Below, one piece after another: positions 45,875 through 54,180 of a DNA stretch of 64,000 bases. A model generated the notes under the pieces. The model did not search any database, was not told where the DNA came from, and was given only the letters and a program-made list of their open reading frames with translations. The stretch comes from Pirellulaceae bacterium. Lineage in GTDB: Bacteria > Planctomycetota > Planctomycetia > Pirellulales > Pirellulaceae. Numbering within the stretch: the first letter of the stretch is position 1; each line of letters starts with the position of its first letter. The stretch is from the NCBI GenBank assembly GCA_016784735.1, contig JADHUC010000007.1:17802-81801 (forward strand), given 5' to 3'. A program made the translations under genes and the position numbers.

Positions 45875-45960
45875 TACAAGACCAACTGCCGCTCCCCTAG
45901 CCACCAGTTTCCACCATACACTGACGACAATGCAAGGTCATCACCAAGATAAAGGTGGAC

Positions 45961-47955
45961 TTACTTCTCCACGACTTCGTAAATCCCAACGGAAAGGCGA
46001 TCGAGGCGATCATCGAAGCTGCGAGCGTTCGGCTCGATTGCTCGGGCCTGCGTCAACTCACGCACCGAATCAATTGGCACGAAAAAATGAAAAGTCGCAT
46101 TCCCCTCACCGTCTCCGTCGTTAACTGCGATCACATAAAGTTTACCGAGGTGCCTGCGGACAAACCAGTGTAACCATGCGGGCGGCCCACCTTCGTTGAC
46201 GCGTACTTCGGGCACGGATTCGATCGAAAGAAGGATCGGTGCCATGCGGTCGATTTCAGCCGCCATACGCTTGAGGCCCGACCATTGCTCTTCGAAACTG
46301 ACGTCCGGATTCCGCTTCACATCGAACCAGGAGTAGAACACCAGTCCGGTTGCCCCCTCGGCGATGCATTGCCAGGCCATGCTGCGAATCTCGTCGCAGG
46401 TCGGCGTACGGCCTTTGCTTCGTTCCCCATCCGACTTGGCGTAGTTGGCCCAGTTGTGCAATTGCGGCACTTGCCACATCGGCCGGGCACGTTCCACCTG
46501 GCGAAACGTCTCGGCTGTCCACTCGGCGGCCATCGACGCCGGCTTACGACCGATCGGATAAGGGTCCGTGCCGATGACGTCGAACGTCTCGATGTATGCC
46601 GCCACCTGGTTGACCTGATAAAGAACGACCCAAGTCGGATGGTTGGGGTCTTCCTCCTCGACCCAACGCTGGTGCGCCGCCAACTGCGGCAGGAAATCCT
46701 GCGGAAGCTCGTCGTTCAAGTACCAGGCCAACAGGGCCGGATGGTCGCGATACTCGCGAACGCGAGTTCGGACCATTCGCTCCTCGTCGTCGACCGTTCG
46801 GATTGACGAAGGGCACCAACGCGAACCGGCATACCAGTCCTTGATCGAGTAGATGACCTTCATTCCATACCGCTCTGCCAGGTCCATCTGCTGACGGCTC
46901 GGCGATCCGTAGGGCATCAAGCAGTTGAATTTGCTTTCGGCGTAGATGCGCAGGTCATCTTCGTTGATGCTGCTCCAGTACACGCCAAGTGGGAAGAAGG
47001 GCTTCCCGTCCATCAACAGCCGGCGATGTCCGTCGATCGCGCAAGTTGGCTGAGAATCATTCGGCACGCGGACCAACTCATGATGGACCGAGTAGATCGT
47101 CTCGCCTCCCGCATCGACCAGTCCGCTTTCCCATCGGTATTTGCCAGGAGGCAGTTTCTCGGCCGGGATTTCTAGTACGACCGGTTCGACGATCCCGTCG
47201 TGAGCGATTGGCTGTTTCTCGGCGACCCCATGAACCTTGCCGTCGGCGCAGTCGGAGAGCACGCCGCGGACGCTGAGGTCTGCCGGCTGCAGGTCGTAGT
47301 CCCGCAGGTCGATCCGGACGACCGCGCGAATCGCTTTCGGCTCGGACGCCGTAATCCGTCCGCGGTAGACAGGCGACGTGAGCACGCTGCGCAGAGGCGG
47401 GTCGACGATGCGGAATACCTCCACGTCGTCGAACCAGGCCGTCCCCGTCATCCCACGACGCACATAGCAGGAGAGGCTACAGGAACCCGCGTCCTCCGGT
47501 ACACGGGTCACGCCACCCACCTGAGTCCATGGGCGGGTCCCTTTGACTCCGCTGGGATACACGCCACCCATCCACTTGCCGGCCTTATCCGACCACTCGA
47601 TACACAGCGTGGCCCCAGATTCCTCCCCGACAATTCTGTCGGTACGAATCCAGCCGCGGAAGCGATACTTGCGGCCCGGCTTGAGCGGAATCCGTTGCAT
47701 CGCCAGACGATATCGGCCGGGATCATCGTTGACGTACTTCAGCGACGCCGAGCCGTCGCGTCCCGCCTCCGCATCACGGCTGTAGACACTCCGGTCCCCG
47801 TTCCAAGCGTCGGGAAGAGTTGAATCATCCTTGGACTCTTCGAACGACGGATTCGCAACAAGGTTGGTCTCCGTTTCGTCACCCGAAACATTCGCAGGAA
47901 CCAGCAGAATGCACGCGCAGAGTAGTCGTGGGATCACGGCAAGCGTCTGCTTCAT
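45961..47955 (-). CDS. Secreted glycoside-hydrolase-like protein with N-terminal carbohydrate-binding-like domain
   Basis: A 664-residue protein with signal peptide residues 1-25. Residues ~30-190 form a galactose-binding-like sandwich (NLVANPSFEESKDD, then CYVRRGMTGTAWFDDVEVF). From about residue 300 a TIM-barrel of the GH2/GH5-like type begins (LLMDGKPFFPLGVYW) and continues through ALLAWYLNDELPQ, where the acidic pair may be catalytic, and VIGTDPYPIGRKP. The family is not sharply recognisable. A beta-glycosidase acting outside the cytoplasm is the likely role; substrate unknown. Confidence 0.7.
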   Translation of the reverse strand: MKQTLAVIPRLLCACILLVPANVSGDETETNLVANPSFEESKDDSTLPDAWNGDRSVYSRDAEAGRDGSASLKYVNDDPGRYRLAMQRIPLKPGRKYRFRGWIRTDRIVGEESGATLCIEWSDKAGKWMGGVYPSGVKGTRPWTQVGGVTRVPEDAGSCSLSCYVRRGMTGTAWFDDVEVFRIVDPPLRSVLTSPVYRGRITASEPKAIRAVVRIDLRDYDLQPADLSVRGVLSDCADGKVHGVAEKQPIAHDGIVEPVVLEIPAEKLPPGKYRWESGLVDAGGETIYSVHHELVRVPNDSQPTCAIDGHRRLLMDGKPFFPLGVYWSSINEDDLRIYAESKFNCLMPYGSPSRQQMDLAERYGMKVIYSIKDWYAGSRWCPSSIRTVDDEERMVRTRVREYRDHPALLAWYLNDELPQDFLPQLAAHQRWVEEEDPNHPTWVVLYQVNQVAAYIETFDVIGTDPYPIGRKPASMAAEWTAETFRQVERARPMWQVPQLHNWANYAKSDGERSKGRTPTCDEIRSMAWQCIAEGATGLVFYSWFDVKRNPDVSFEEQWSGLKRMAAEIDRMAPILLSIESVPEVRVNEGGPPAWLHWFVRRHLGKLYVIAVNDGDGEGNATFHFFVPIDSVRELTQARAIEPNARSFDDRLDRLSVGIYEVVEK

Positions 47956-48091
47956 CGAATAGATCCTCGTTCGGAAGTGTAAGCCTTGTCGCCTCCACCG
48001 AGTGGCCCTGGTAGAATATCTGGTTGTTCAATTCGTTTTTTTTCGGCACGGGTGGTGACGGCCGTGCAGACCATTGGACGGGCCTCGACGA

Positions 48092-48535
48092 ATGACTACC
48101 GGCGGATCAAATCTTTCTCGCAGAGCCCAGCCACTCGCGGGCCGAATTTGCTACCTGCTAGCGATTGCGTGCCTGGGATTCGTCGCGGCCATTGTTGTCC
48201 TTGCGTACGTGAAAGGCGATGTTCCCGACTACCTTCAACATCGTTGGAAATTCCACGCAACGTTTGTGCCCTATTTCTTTTCCGCGTTGGCTGCGGCGTA
48301 CGCCTCCGTTGTATTTTCGGTTCTCGCCGTTTGTTTCAATCCTCGACCTAGCCGGTTCATTCTCGTTGCTCTCTGCCTCGGTGCGGTGATTGCCCACGGT
48401 CAGTGGGAGCGCCACTTGCGTCACAAAGCCGGGCCACCCGCGATGACTCTCCGCAGTTGTCCAATGCGGGCAGCCTATTCCACCTTCTCTCCCGATTCCA
48501 GTTCCCGAATCTTGATGTTCTTCCAACGTACTTGA
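48092..48535 (+). CDS. Hypothetical membrane protein, 3' end antisense to DUF1080 gene
   Basis: A 147-residue frame from ATG 48092 with three hydrophobic segments (LLAIACLGFVAAIVVLAYV, FVPYFFSALAAAYASVVFS and FILVALCLGAVIAHG). The last ~20 codons (from about 48475) lie antisense within the DUF1080 gene and are probably not native. The real gene may end earlier or be truncated. No family recognised. Confidence 0.4.
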   Translation: MTTGGSNLSRRAQPLAGRICYLLAIACLGFVAAIVVLAYVKGDVPDYLQHRWKFHATFVPYFFSALAAAYASVVFSVLAVCFNPRPSRFILVALCLGAVIAHGQWERHLRHKAGPPAMTLRSCPMRAAYSTFSPDSSSRILMFFQRT

Positions 48536-49179
48536 TACGGCCCCGTGCCTTTCTTTATGCCGTGGACTTGCAGGCCAATGAAGCCGGTGGCATCCATATC
48601 GTCGTGGAAGTCGGCGCAGGGAACACCGTTGACCCATGATCGGATGTGGTCGCCTTGAGCGACGATGCGATAGCAGTTCCACTCGCTCTCATTGAATGCC
48701 TTCTGTGCCTTTGGCTTGCCGGAGAAGTCGTCGAGCCATTTGGTGCGCCGCCCCTCGTCCCAGAAGTTCCCGGACGATCCACTTGCCGCTGCGGCGATCT
48801 CACACTGGTAGCCGTAGACTTCGCCCTTCTTGCGAATGCGTTGGGGCTTTGACATCTGCGGTGTGTCCTTCTCGTAGATGTGGCTGCGGATCTGGATGCC
48901 CGAATTCAATGGCTTGTCGCATAGCACTTCAAGTTCAAGGATGAAATCGCTGAATGGTCCTTTGCAGAGGAACGTATTGCGGCTGCCTTCGGCAGTGGTC
49001 CCGATGATCATCCCATTCTTTGCCTCGTAAGTGGCATACCCGCCTTGTTTCGTCCAGCCGTCGATGGTCTTGCCGTCGAAGAGAGAGACCCATTTCCCAT
49101 CGTCGGCGTCTGCGGTCGCACCGATGCAGAGAATAATGGTAAGTGAGCGAGCCGTTGTGAAAAAGCATGTTCGTCGCAT
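48475..49179 (-). CDS. DUF1080 (3-keto-disaccharide hydrolase-like) secreted protein, copy 2
   Basis: A 234-residue protein with an N-terminal signal (FFTTARSLTIILCIGATADA) and a single DUF1080 domain: WVSLFDGKTIDGWTKQGG, FILELEVLCDKPLNSGIQIR, FWDEGRRTKWLDDF and FIGLQVHGIKKGTGPYQVRW. All standard blocks are present and the length is normal for the family. It stands alone, without a Gfo/Idh/MocA gene next to it, unlike copy 1. Probably acts on 3-keto-sugars in the periplasm (family knowledge). Confidence 0.88.
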   Translation of the reverse strand: MRRTCFFTTARSLTIILCIGATADADDGKWVSLFDGKTIDGWTKQGGYATYEAKNGMIIGTTAEGSRNTFLCKGPFSDFILELEVLCDKPLNSGIQIRSHIYEKDTPQMSKPQRIRKKGEVYGYQCEIAAAASGSSGNFWDEGRRTKWLDDFSGKPKAQKAFNESEWNCYRIVAQGDHIRSWVNGVPCADFHDDMDATGFIGLQVHGIKKGTGPYQVRWKNIKIRELESGEKVE

Positions 49180-49446
49180 CGTGTTGGTCCTTCGTGTTGC
49201 AGGTGTAGAGGCTGGTTGCGATATGATCCTTCCGGGAAAGAATCTGCTGCTTCGCCGTCAGCGTTTGGCTAGCCATTCTACATCGTTTTGCGTAAGGACA
49301 GAACTCCCTCCCCACCACAGAGAAGCCGAACGTGCTAGAATGATTGCGGTGCCCGACAGCCCGACCGTTCCCAAGTTAGCCGAGGTGATTCGGAACACCG
49401 TGTGGATGATGGTTAGCGAGCACGAGTTGTCGGAGGTGACAGCGTC

Positions 49447-49905
49447 TTGAACAAAGCCTTTGTCCGAGAGCCCGATCATACGGCCGACTACTGCCCTCGA
49501 TGCGGATCGCAGGGAGAGCAAGTGACAGCCGAAGTGTTGATGCTCTACTTGGACGACGAACAGAGACGCATTTTGGCTGAACCGGCCAACTTCTGCCCGT
49601 CTCCGCAGTGTGCTGTGGCGTATTTCGACGGCTTTGAACGCTCTGTCCTAGCGACAGCTCTTTCCCGGCCTGTCTATCCCAAAGATCCGCAGGCCCCAGT
49701 CTGCGCCTGCTTCGGGCTGACCCGCCAGGATGTCGAGCAGGACGTGGACGAAGGCGTCGTCACTCGCACCAGGGCGGCGGTGGAGAAAGCCAAGTCGCCA
49801 GTCGCCCGTTGCGCCCAGATGGCTGCCAACGGTCGGCCCTGTGTCGCCTACGTCCAGAAGTATTACATGGAGTGTCGCAATAAGCGAAAGGGGGACGACG
49901 CGTAA
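49447..49905 (+). CDS. CopZ-like zinc-binding / BFD-type [2Fe-2S] protein
   Basis: A 152-residue frame from TTG 49447. The N-terminal half is a zinc-binding module (YCPRCGSQGEQVTAEVL…ANFCPSPQCAVAYF). The C-terminal half is BFD-like, with PVCACFGLTRQDVEQDVDEG and a Cys near its end (SPVARCAQM), giving the usual four-Cys [2Fe-2S] arrangement. Proteins of this shape include the N-terminal part of archaeal CopZ copper chaperones. The TTG overlaps the TGA of a 36-codon frame at 49340-49450 (TTGA), suggesting coupling if that small frame is translated. Probable role: metal handling. Confidence 0.6.
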   Translation: MNKAFVREPDHTADYCPRCGSQGEQVTAEVLMLYLDDEQRRILAEPANFCPSPQCAVAYFDGFERSVLATALSRPVYPKDPQAPVCACFGLTRQDVEQDVDEGVVTRTRAAVEKAKSPVARCAQMAANGRPCVAYVQKYYMECRNKRKGDDA

Positions 49906-50489
49906 CGAAAAAGGCCCTCGCCACAAAGAGAGGACGAGGGCCGAATAAGTCGCCTTGAAATCTGAACTGCTCCCCGCGCAAGTGGCCTCTGGCTCGGTCA
50001 AGCAATGCCCATTGTGGGCGTATCTCGCATCGCAGTCGTTATGTGTCGTCAAACAGGATGCAGAGCTACCGTAATCGCAGGACGAAGCCGAAGTCGAAAT
50101 GCTGCAGACGAACAGTTCACATCCAAGCCGGCAGGAACCCGTAGTGCAAACGTGCAAACGCTGGATCTCGTTGCGGAAACGGTCCCTGCCTCTTCAACGA
50201 TAGGGTTCACTTGTGAAGAGCCAGAAGAGTTCAAGCTCCTCATAGAAACATGTCCGATGGTTTTTCCATAGATGCCCTCCATACAGAGACGAAAAGCACA
50301 CCAAAAAACGCAGCGGAACGTTAGGTTCCTTTCAGCTATTCTAGTCGTCGTCTGTGGCAGCGGTCAAGCACATTTTTTTGATCGGTTTTGCCGCCTTTCT
50401 TCTCGATTTCGCTGGCGAATTGAATCGGCAATGCATGCACACGCCTATGCTCGGCAAGAAACCGATTACGGTTCCAGGTCGACAAAGGG
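49906..50489. other. Intergenic stretch, one terminator-like hairpin
   Basis: About 580 bases between the CopZ-like gene and the end of the PQQ-type gene. Apart from the hairpin at 49913-49943, listed separately, I see no supported gene: short frames lack ribosome-binding sites and recognisable motifs. Confidence 0.5.
49913..49943 (-). terminator. Candidate factor-independent terminator (minus strand)
   Basis: An 8-bp perfect stem GGCCCTCG/CGAGGGCC around a 14-base loop. On the minus strand the stem is followed by TTTTTC, so it fits termination of leftward transcripts, for example from the PQQ-type gene ending at 50490. It sits immediately after the stop codon of the rightward CopZ-like gene and might act for both. 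Confidence 0.5.
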
Positions 50490-51737
50490 TCAGCGGCCTT
50501 GGCCGATGCAATACAAGTGCGAATCCGTTCGGTAGATCAAATCGTCGCCTGAGATTGCCGGTGAGGCCGTGATTCTCTCGCCTAACTCGTTCGTGGACAA
50601 CAGCTCGAAGTTCTCCCCGGCCTGTACCACAAATGTTGTTCCGTCGTTATCGCTTGCATAGATGCGTCCGTCACTAGCGATCGGACTTGAATTGCAGTCG
50701 CCACCGAGGCGTTCCCGGTAATGCTCCTTGCCAGTCTGGCCATCGAGACAGGTCAGCACACCGTTGTCCATAAGCGCGTAAAGCAACCCTCGGTAGTAGA
50801 GCAGAGACGGCTCCTGTGGCCCCGGCTTGTCGCTGACCCAGACGGGCTCAGGTGGTTTTCCTTCGCCCGTTAGCCGAATGGCGTGAATTTGGCTCTGCCG
50901 CCACAATTGCAGGAACACCATGCCGTCCCCATAGGCCGGACCGACGATGATCTCGCCATTGAACGGCCCTTCGCCCTCTCCGTATTGCCATAACTCGGCA
51001 TGTGTGCGGGCATCGAAGGCAGTCAGACGATTCTTCCCCGGCACGAGGATGTCGGTTTGCCCGTGGTGCTCGACCAGCAGCGGAGTCGCATGGGCAGTAC
51101 CGATGGGACGGTTTTGCTTCCAGGCAATCTCGCCGGTTTGCTTGTCCAGCCCGATCAAGAAACACGGCCCCGTGTGATGGTCCCAAGGAAACAGGATGGC
51201 ATCATCCAATACGACAGGACTCAAACCGTATCCCCATGCCATCTTGGGATCGCCGAACATCGGAATGTAACGGCTGACCCAGATCAGTTCGCCATCGTGG
51301 GAGTAACGGGCAATGTCCGCATTGCCAAAGGCAACGTAGACTGCATCTTCGGTGATGGCAGGAGTATTCACGGCGAGATTTGACTTTTCGTGAGTGCGTT
51401 GGTTGACGCCAAAGCCAAAGTCATGCCGCCAAATCTCCTTGCCGTCCTTTCGATCAAAGCAGAGCGTCAAAAGTGACTTCTTTCCATCTTCTTCCACTTC
51501 CGAAGTGACGAAGACCCGGTTTCCATACACCACCGGCGAACTGGTCCCCCATCCCGGCAGTCTGACTGACCAACGGATGTTTTCTTTCTTGGTCCATCGG
51601 ATCGGGAGCTTCCTGCCGTCTGCTACGCTGTTTGCATTTGGCCCTCTCCAGCAAGGCCAATCATCGCAGAATGCCACAGATGACGAGATGATGACGACGA
51701 AGACCAGGGCCAACCCTCCGGTTCCAATAGCGTTCAC
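50490..51737 (-). CDS. Secreted PQQ-like beta-propeller protein
   Basis: A 415-residue protein with signal peptide residues 1-24 (GLALVFVVIISSSVAFCDD), followed by a single eight-bladed PQQ-type propeller. Blade motifs recur: WPCWRGPNANSVADG, FDRKDGKEIWRHDF, LDKQTGEIAWKQNRP and LDGQTGKEHYRERLGG. The WRGP start is typical of planctomycete PQQ-like proteins, few of which are shown to be true quinoproteins. Sugar- or alcohol-dehydrogenase activity is possible but not shown; no haem motif is present. Confidence 0.85.
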   Translation of the reverse strand: MNAIGTGGLALVFVVIISSSVAFCDDWPCWRGPNANSVADGRKLPIRWTKKENIRWSVRLPGWGTSSPVVYGNRVFVTSEVEEDGKKSLLTLCFDRKDGKEIWRHDFGFGVNQRTHEKSNLAVNTPAITEDAVYVAFGNADIARYSHDGELIWVSRYIPMFGDPKMAWGYGLSPVVLDDAILFPWDHHTGPCFLIGLDKQTGEIAWKQNRPIGTAHATPLLVEHHGQTDILVPGKNRLTAFDARTHAELWQYGEGEGPFNGEIIVGPAYGDGMVFLQLWRQSQIHAIRLTGEGKPPEPVWVSDKPGPQEPSLLYYRGLLYALMDNGVLTCLDGQTGKEHYRERLGGDCNSSPIASDGRIYASDNDGTTFVVQAGENFELLSTNELGERITASPAISGDDLIYRTDSHLYCIGQGR

Positions 51738-51831
51738 GGCGTGTCCTTTCTTCGGCTTTGATGGTGCCGTATTCTATCTTGGCTGCTGCCGCAGCATAGT
51801 TCTAGCGACTTTAACTGAAAGAGGCATCACA

Positions 51832-52128
51832 ATGAAGAAGGCAAAGAGCACAAGAACCACAATCCTGCTGTCATTCGTCATGGTGTTTGTGTGCGGAATC
51901 GTCGCAGCGACGGTGTTGGCCGCGGGCCAGAATAAGGACACCGAGACGGTCGGCGTCTCGCAGTGGGAATACTGTTCGCTAAAGGTCAAAGCCAATCGGC
52001 CGGCAAACGAGGCGGGAAGACAGATTCTGAAGCTGGGACAGGAAGGGTGGGAGCTTGTTTCGGTCGAGAATTTCTCTGAATCTGGATCCACAACAGCAAC
52101 AGCGTACTACTTCAAGAGGCCACTTTGA
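51832..52128 (+). CDS. Small exported DUF4177-like protein
   Basis: A 98-residue protein from ATG 51832, with AGAGG upstream. A signal peptide or membrane anchor covers residues 10-31 (ILLSFVMVFVCGIVAATVLA). The rest matches the short DUF4177-type pattern (WEYCSLKVKA…ILKLGQEGWELVSVENF…AYYFKRPL). Function unknown. Confidence 0.65.
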   Translation: MKKAKSTRTTILLSFVMVFVCGIVAATVLAAGQNKDTETVGVSQWEYCSLKVKANRPANEAGRQILKLGQEGWELVSVENFSESGSTTATAYYFKRPL

Positions 52129-52695
52129 CCGTTCAGCCGCATCCGGCTGAACCGGCATCGGATAGCGTACTTCAGCTGGTCGAATCGTTCAGGCCATGCT
52201 GGAGATTCTCCCCAGGGCGGAAGGCCCGGGGTACCCGCTGCATCTCAGAACGCGCTACCATCAAGATAAGTCGCAGTTGAAGACGGTGAATCGTTTCGTC
52301 CCGACGACGACCTATGAATGGTAATGTGGAGTAGAAGCACGGCTGGTAACCCTTGCCGTATGGAAACGTGTGGCAACGAGGAACCGGATAAAGGTAACCT
52401 TCGTGTCCGGTTCTGTGGGAGGATTGTTGAGCAATCGCCGATTCGACCGGGACACGCCCGCAAGCCCAGCCATTTCTTGAAATTCCTGCTAGCCCCGGAT
52501 AGAATGATAACTTTGCCGTAGCGGGGGATAATTCCATTAACTCGCGTTGGCTCCTGGGAGCGCCGGGGAATCCCAGTGATTCTTCCGTTTCGCCAACGAG
52601 AGTTGATTCCGCTGACCCGCGCTGGCTGCGGAATAACGCTCTTAACCGCGCCTGGCTGCGGGGACAATCAATAGGGGGATGAACAACGTCGTCTC
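52129..52695. other. Intergenic stretch with a group II intron-like hairpin
   Basis: About 570 bases. A domain-V-like hairpin lies at 52381-52413, listed separately. From 52520 to 52665 there are degenerate repeats of CGCG(T/C)TGGCT, such as GCGCTGGCTGCGGAATAACG and a similar unit 25 bases later. I see no supported coding sequence. Confidence 0.4.
52381..52413 (+). ncRNA. Group II intron domain-V-like hairpin (remnant)
   Basis: A 33-base hairpin: lower stem GAACCGGAT/GTCCGGTTC (nine pairs including one G-U), an internal bulge, an upper AAGG/CCTT stem and a short loop. It is followed by TGTGGGAGG. This size, the bulge, and the ending GTCCGGTTCTGTGGGAGG match the 3' catalytic domain of bacterial group II introns as I remember them. 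No reverse transcriptase frame is present here, so it would be the 3' stump of a decayed intron. A covariance-model search is needed. Confidence 0.45.
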
Positions 52696-53511
52696 ATGAC
52701 CCATCGCCGAAGACGACTGCTCGTGATCGCTGCATTGCTCGCCGTCGTCGGGTATGTCGGCGGTTGGTACGCGTACACTGAATACCGCAAGGCCCAATTC
52801 CTGCGCGACCTGGACCTTGTCGTCTTCAGCACGTCACTGATCGGTTCGCCACGCGGAGAAGAAGAACGTGCTGCACATCAACGGGCGGACGAACTTGGCA
52901 TCGATTTGTTCGCCGCCTACGAAAACAACCTCGAAACGGGCTCGCGATTTCATCTTGCATGGATGCTAATCACGAATGAATCGCCCGAATACTACCAATT
53001 GGCCAAACAAAACATCGATTTTGTTCCGTGGCCCGAAGCGCGGATTTGGGCTGTTCGCCGAAAACAAGAATCGCTGTCACCCGAATACCGTAAGAAACTG
53101 CTCGATCTTGTTCTCGCGTCACCAACATCCGAAGCGAAGCTCGCTGCGGCTCGTTGGTATCGCAAACAGGGCAAGATTACCGAATCCGAAGATGCCTATC
53201 AGGCCGCAATGACAAACGGTCTGTTTTGGGATGCGCTTGATGCGGCCGATCAACTTCTCGAATCAGAACGGTATCACGATGATGCGGTATATCATCTCCT
53301 TTCGGTCGTTCGCGATTCAAGACCTTTTACTGGCCGGGCTGCTTTCAGCCTTCTCAAACTGTACGATGTTCGCGAAGAATTGGAACCACTGGTCGAATCC
53401 TGCCGCAAAGAACCCAATGATGGTCCAAACAGAAAATCGCTTGTTGACAAATTGACGCAACTGGTCGAAAAAGATGTCGGTGAATCGAGGCCGAAAACGC
53501 ACGCCCCCTAA
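52696..53511 (+). CDS. Membrane-anchored hypothetical protein, helical repeat-like
   Basis: A 271-residue protein with a single N-terminal membrane anchor (residues 8-27, LLVIAALLAVVGYVGGWYAY). The remainder is soluble and mostly helical, with TPR-like spacing of aromatic and small residues (KLAAARWYRKQGKITESEDA, FWDALDAADQLLESERYHDD). The domain probably faces the periplasm. No catalytic motif. Family not recognised. Confidence 0.6.
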   Translation: MTHRRRRLLVIAALLAVVGYVGGWYAYTEYRKAQFLRDLDLVVFSTSLIGSPRGEEERAAHQRADELGIDLFAAYENNLETGSRFHLAWMLITNESPEYYQLAKQNIDFVPWPEARIWAVRRKQESLSPEYRKKLLDLVLASPTSEAKLAAARWYRKQGKITESEDAYQAAMTNGLFWDALDAADQLLESERYHDDAVYHLLSVVRDSRPFTGRAAFSLLKLYDVREELEPLVESCRKEPNDGPNRKSLVDKLTQLVEKDVGESRPKTHAP

Positions 53512-53647
53512 CGAACGCATGTACCGGAGCACTCGATCCGGCGGAAATTGAAATCAACGTCACCCGCGCGTGCCCGGTGATGCTCGACGTAGGTGGTGAC
53601 ATCCACCGCTTCGTTGGCTTTGTTTCGTCAATCAGTGACAGTCTCGA

Positions 53648-54109
53648 ATGAACGTTCGATTCCTTTCGTGGCTTGCTTTCGGGGTGCTGCTGGGTGCACT
53701 CCTCGGTATCGCGTTTGGCAAGGGTGACCCGCGAGCGCCGCTTCTATTGGGCGCGCTCGGTGGTCTGTTGGGACTTGTCGGATTCGCCGCTGTTTCCGCC
53801 GTTCATAGAACGTGGAAAGTCGACGCCTCGACGACCAACTACCTTGCCATCCTCGGCGCCCTGTTGGGCGCGATCGGCGGCGGGGTAATCGGGGCGCTGA
53901 GTGGTTTTGGAGGACTAATGATCTCCATATTCAATCAGGACCTCCCGGAACGAGATTTCGGAGCGCTCTTTGGGGCAACTGGGGGCATTGTCCTTGGGGC
54001 ACTGTCCGGAGCATGTCTCGTTTCTGCGATCGCACCACTATTCCGACGTCGGACAGCCCGACATCGAGAAACGCCCGGAGACGACCAAGTCGAACGAAAT
54101 ACCACCTAA
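53648..54109 (+). CDS. Hypothetical Gly/Ala-rich membrane protein
   Basis: A 153-residue protein with four hydrophobic segments rich in Gly, Ala and Leu (WLAFGVLLGALLGIAFG, LLLGALGGLLGLVGFAAVS, YLAILGALLGAIGGGVIGAL and GGIVLGALSGACLVSAIA) and a short charged C-terminus. It resembles small glycine-zipper-type membrane proteins of planctomycetes. Function unknown. Confidence 0.6.
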   Translation: MNVRFLSWLAFGVLLGALLGIAFGKGDPRAPLLLGALGGLLGLVGFAAVSAVHRTWKVDASTTNYLAILGALLGAIGGGVIGALSGFGGLMISIFNQDLPERDFGALFGATGGIVLGALSGACLVSAIAPLFRRRTARHRETPGDDQVERNTT

Positions 54110-54180
54110 CGATCGCGTCCACCGGAGACGCCGGTGTTGCCATCGGAGCACGCAAACACTGAACGAGCCCCCGCGAGTCA

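Noticed and set aside
51394..51831. Extension of the DUF4177-like gene upstream to 51394
   Set aside because: The added 146 codons are antisense to the PQQ-type gene. The ATG at 51832 has a ribosome-binding site and is followed by a signal peptide.
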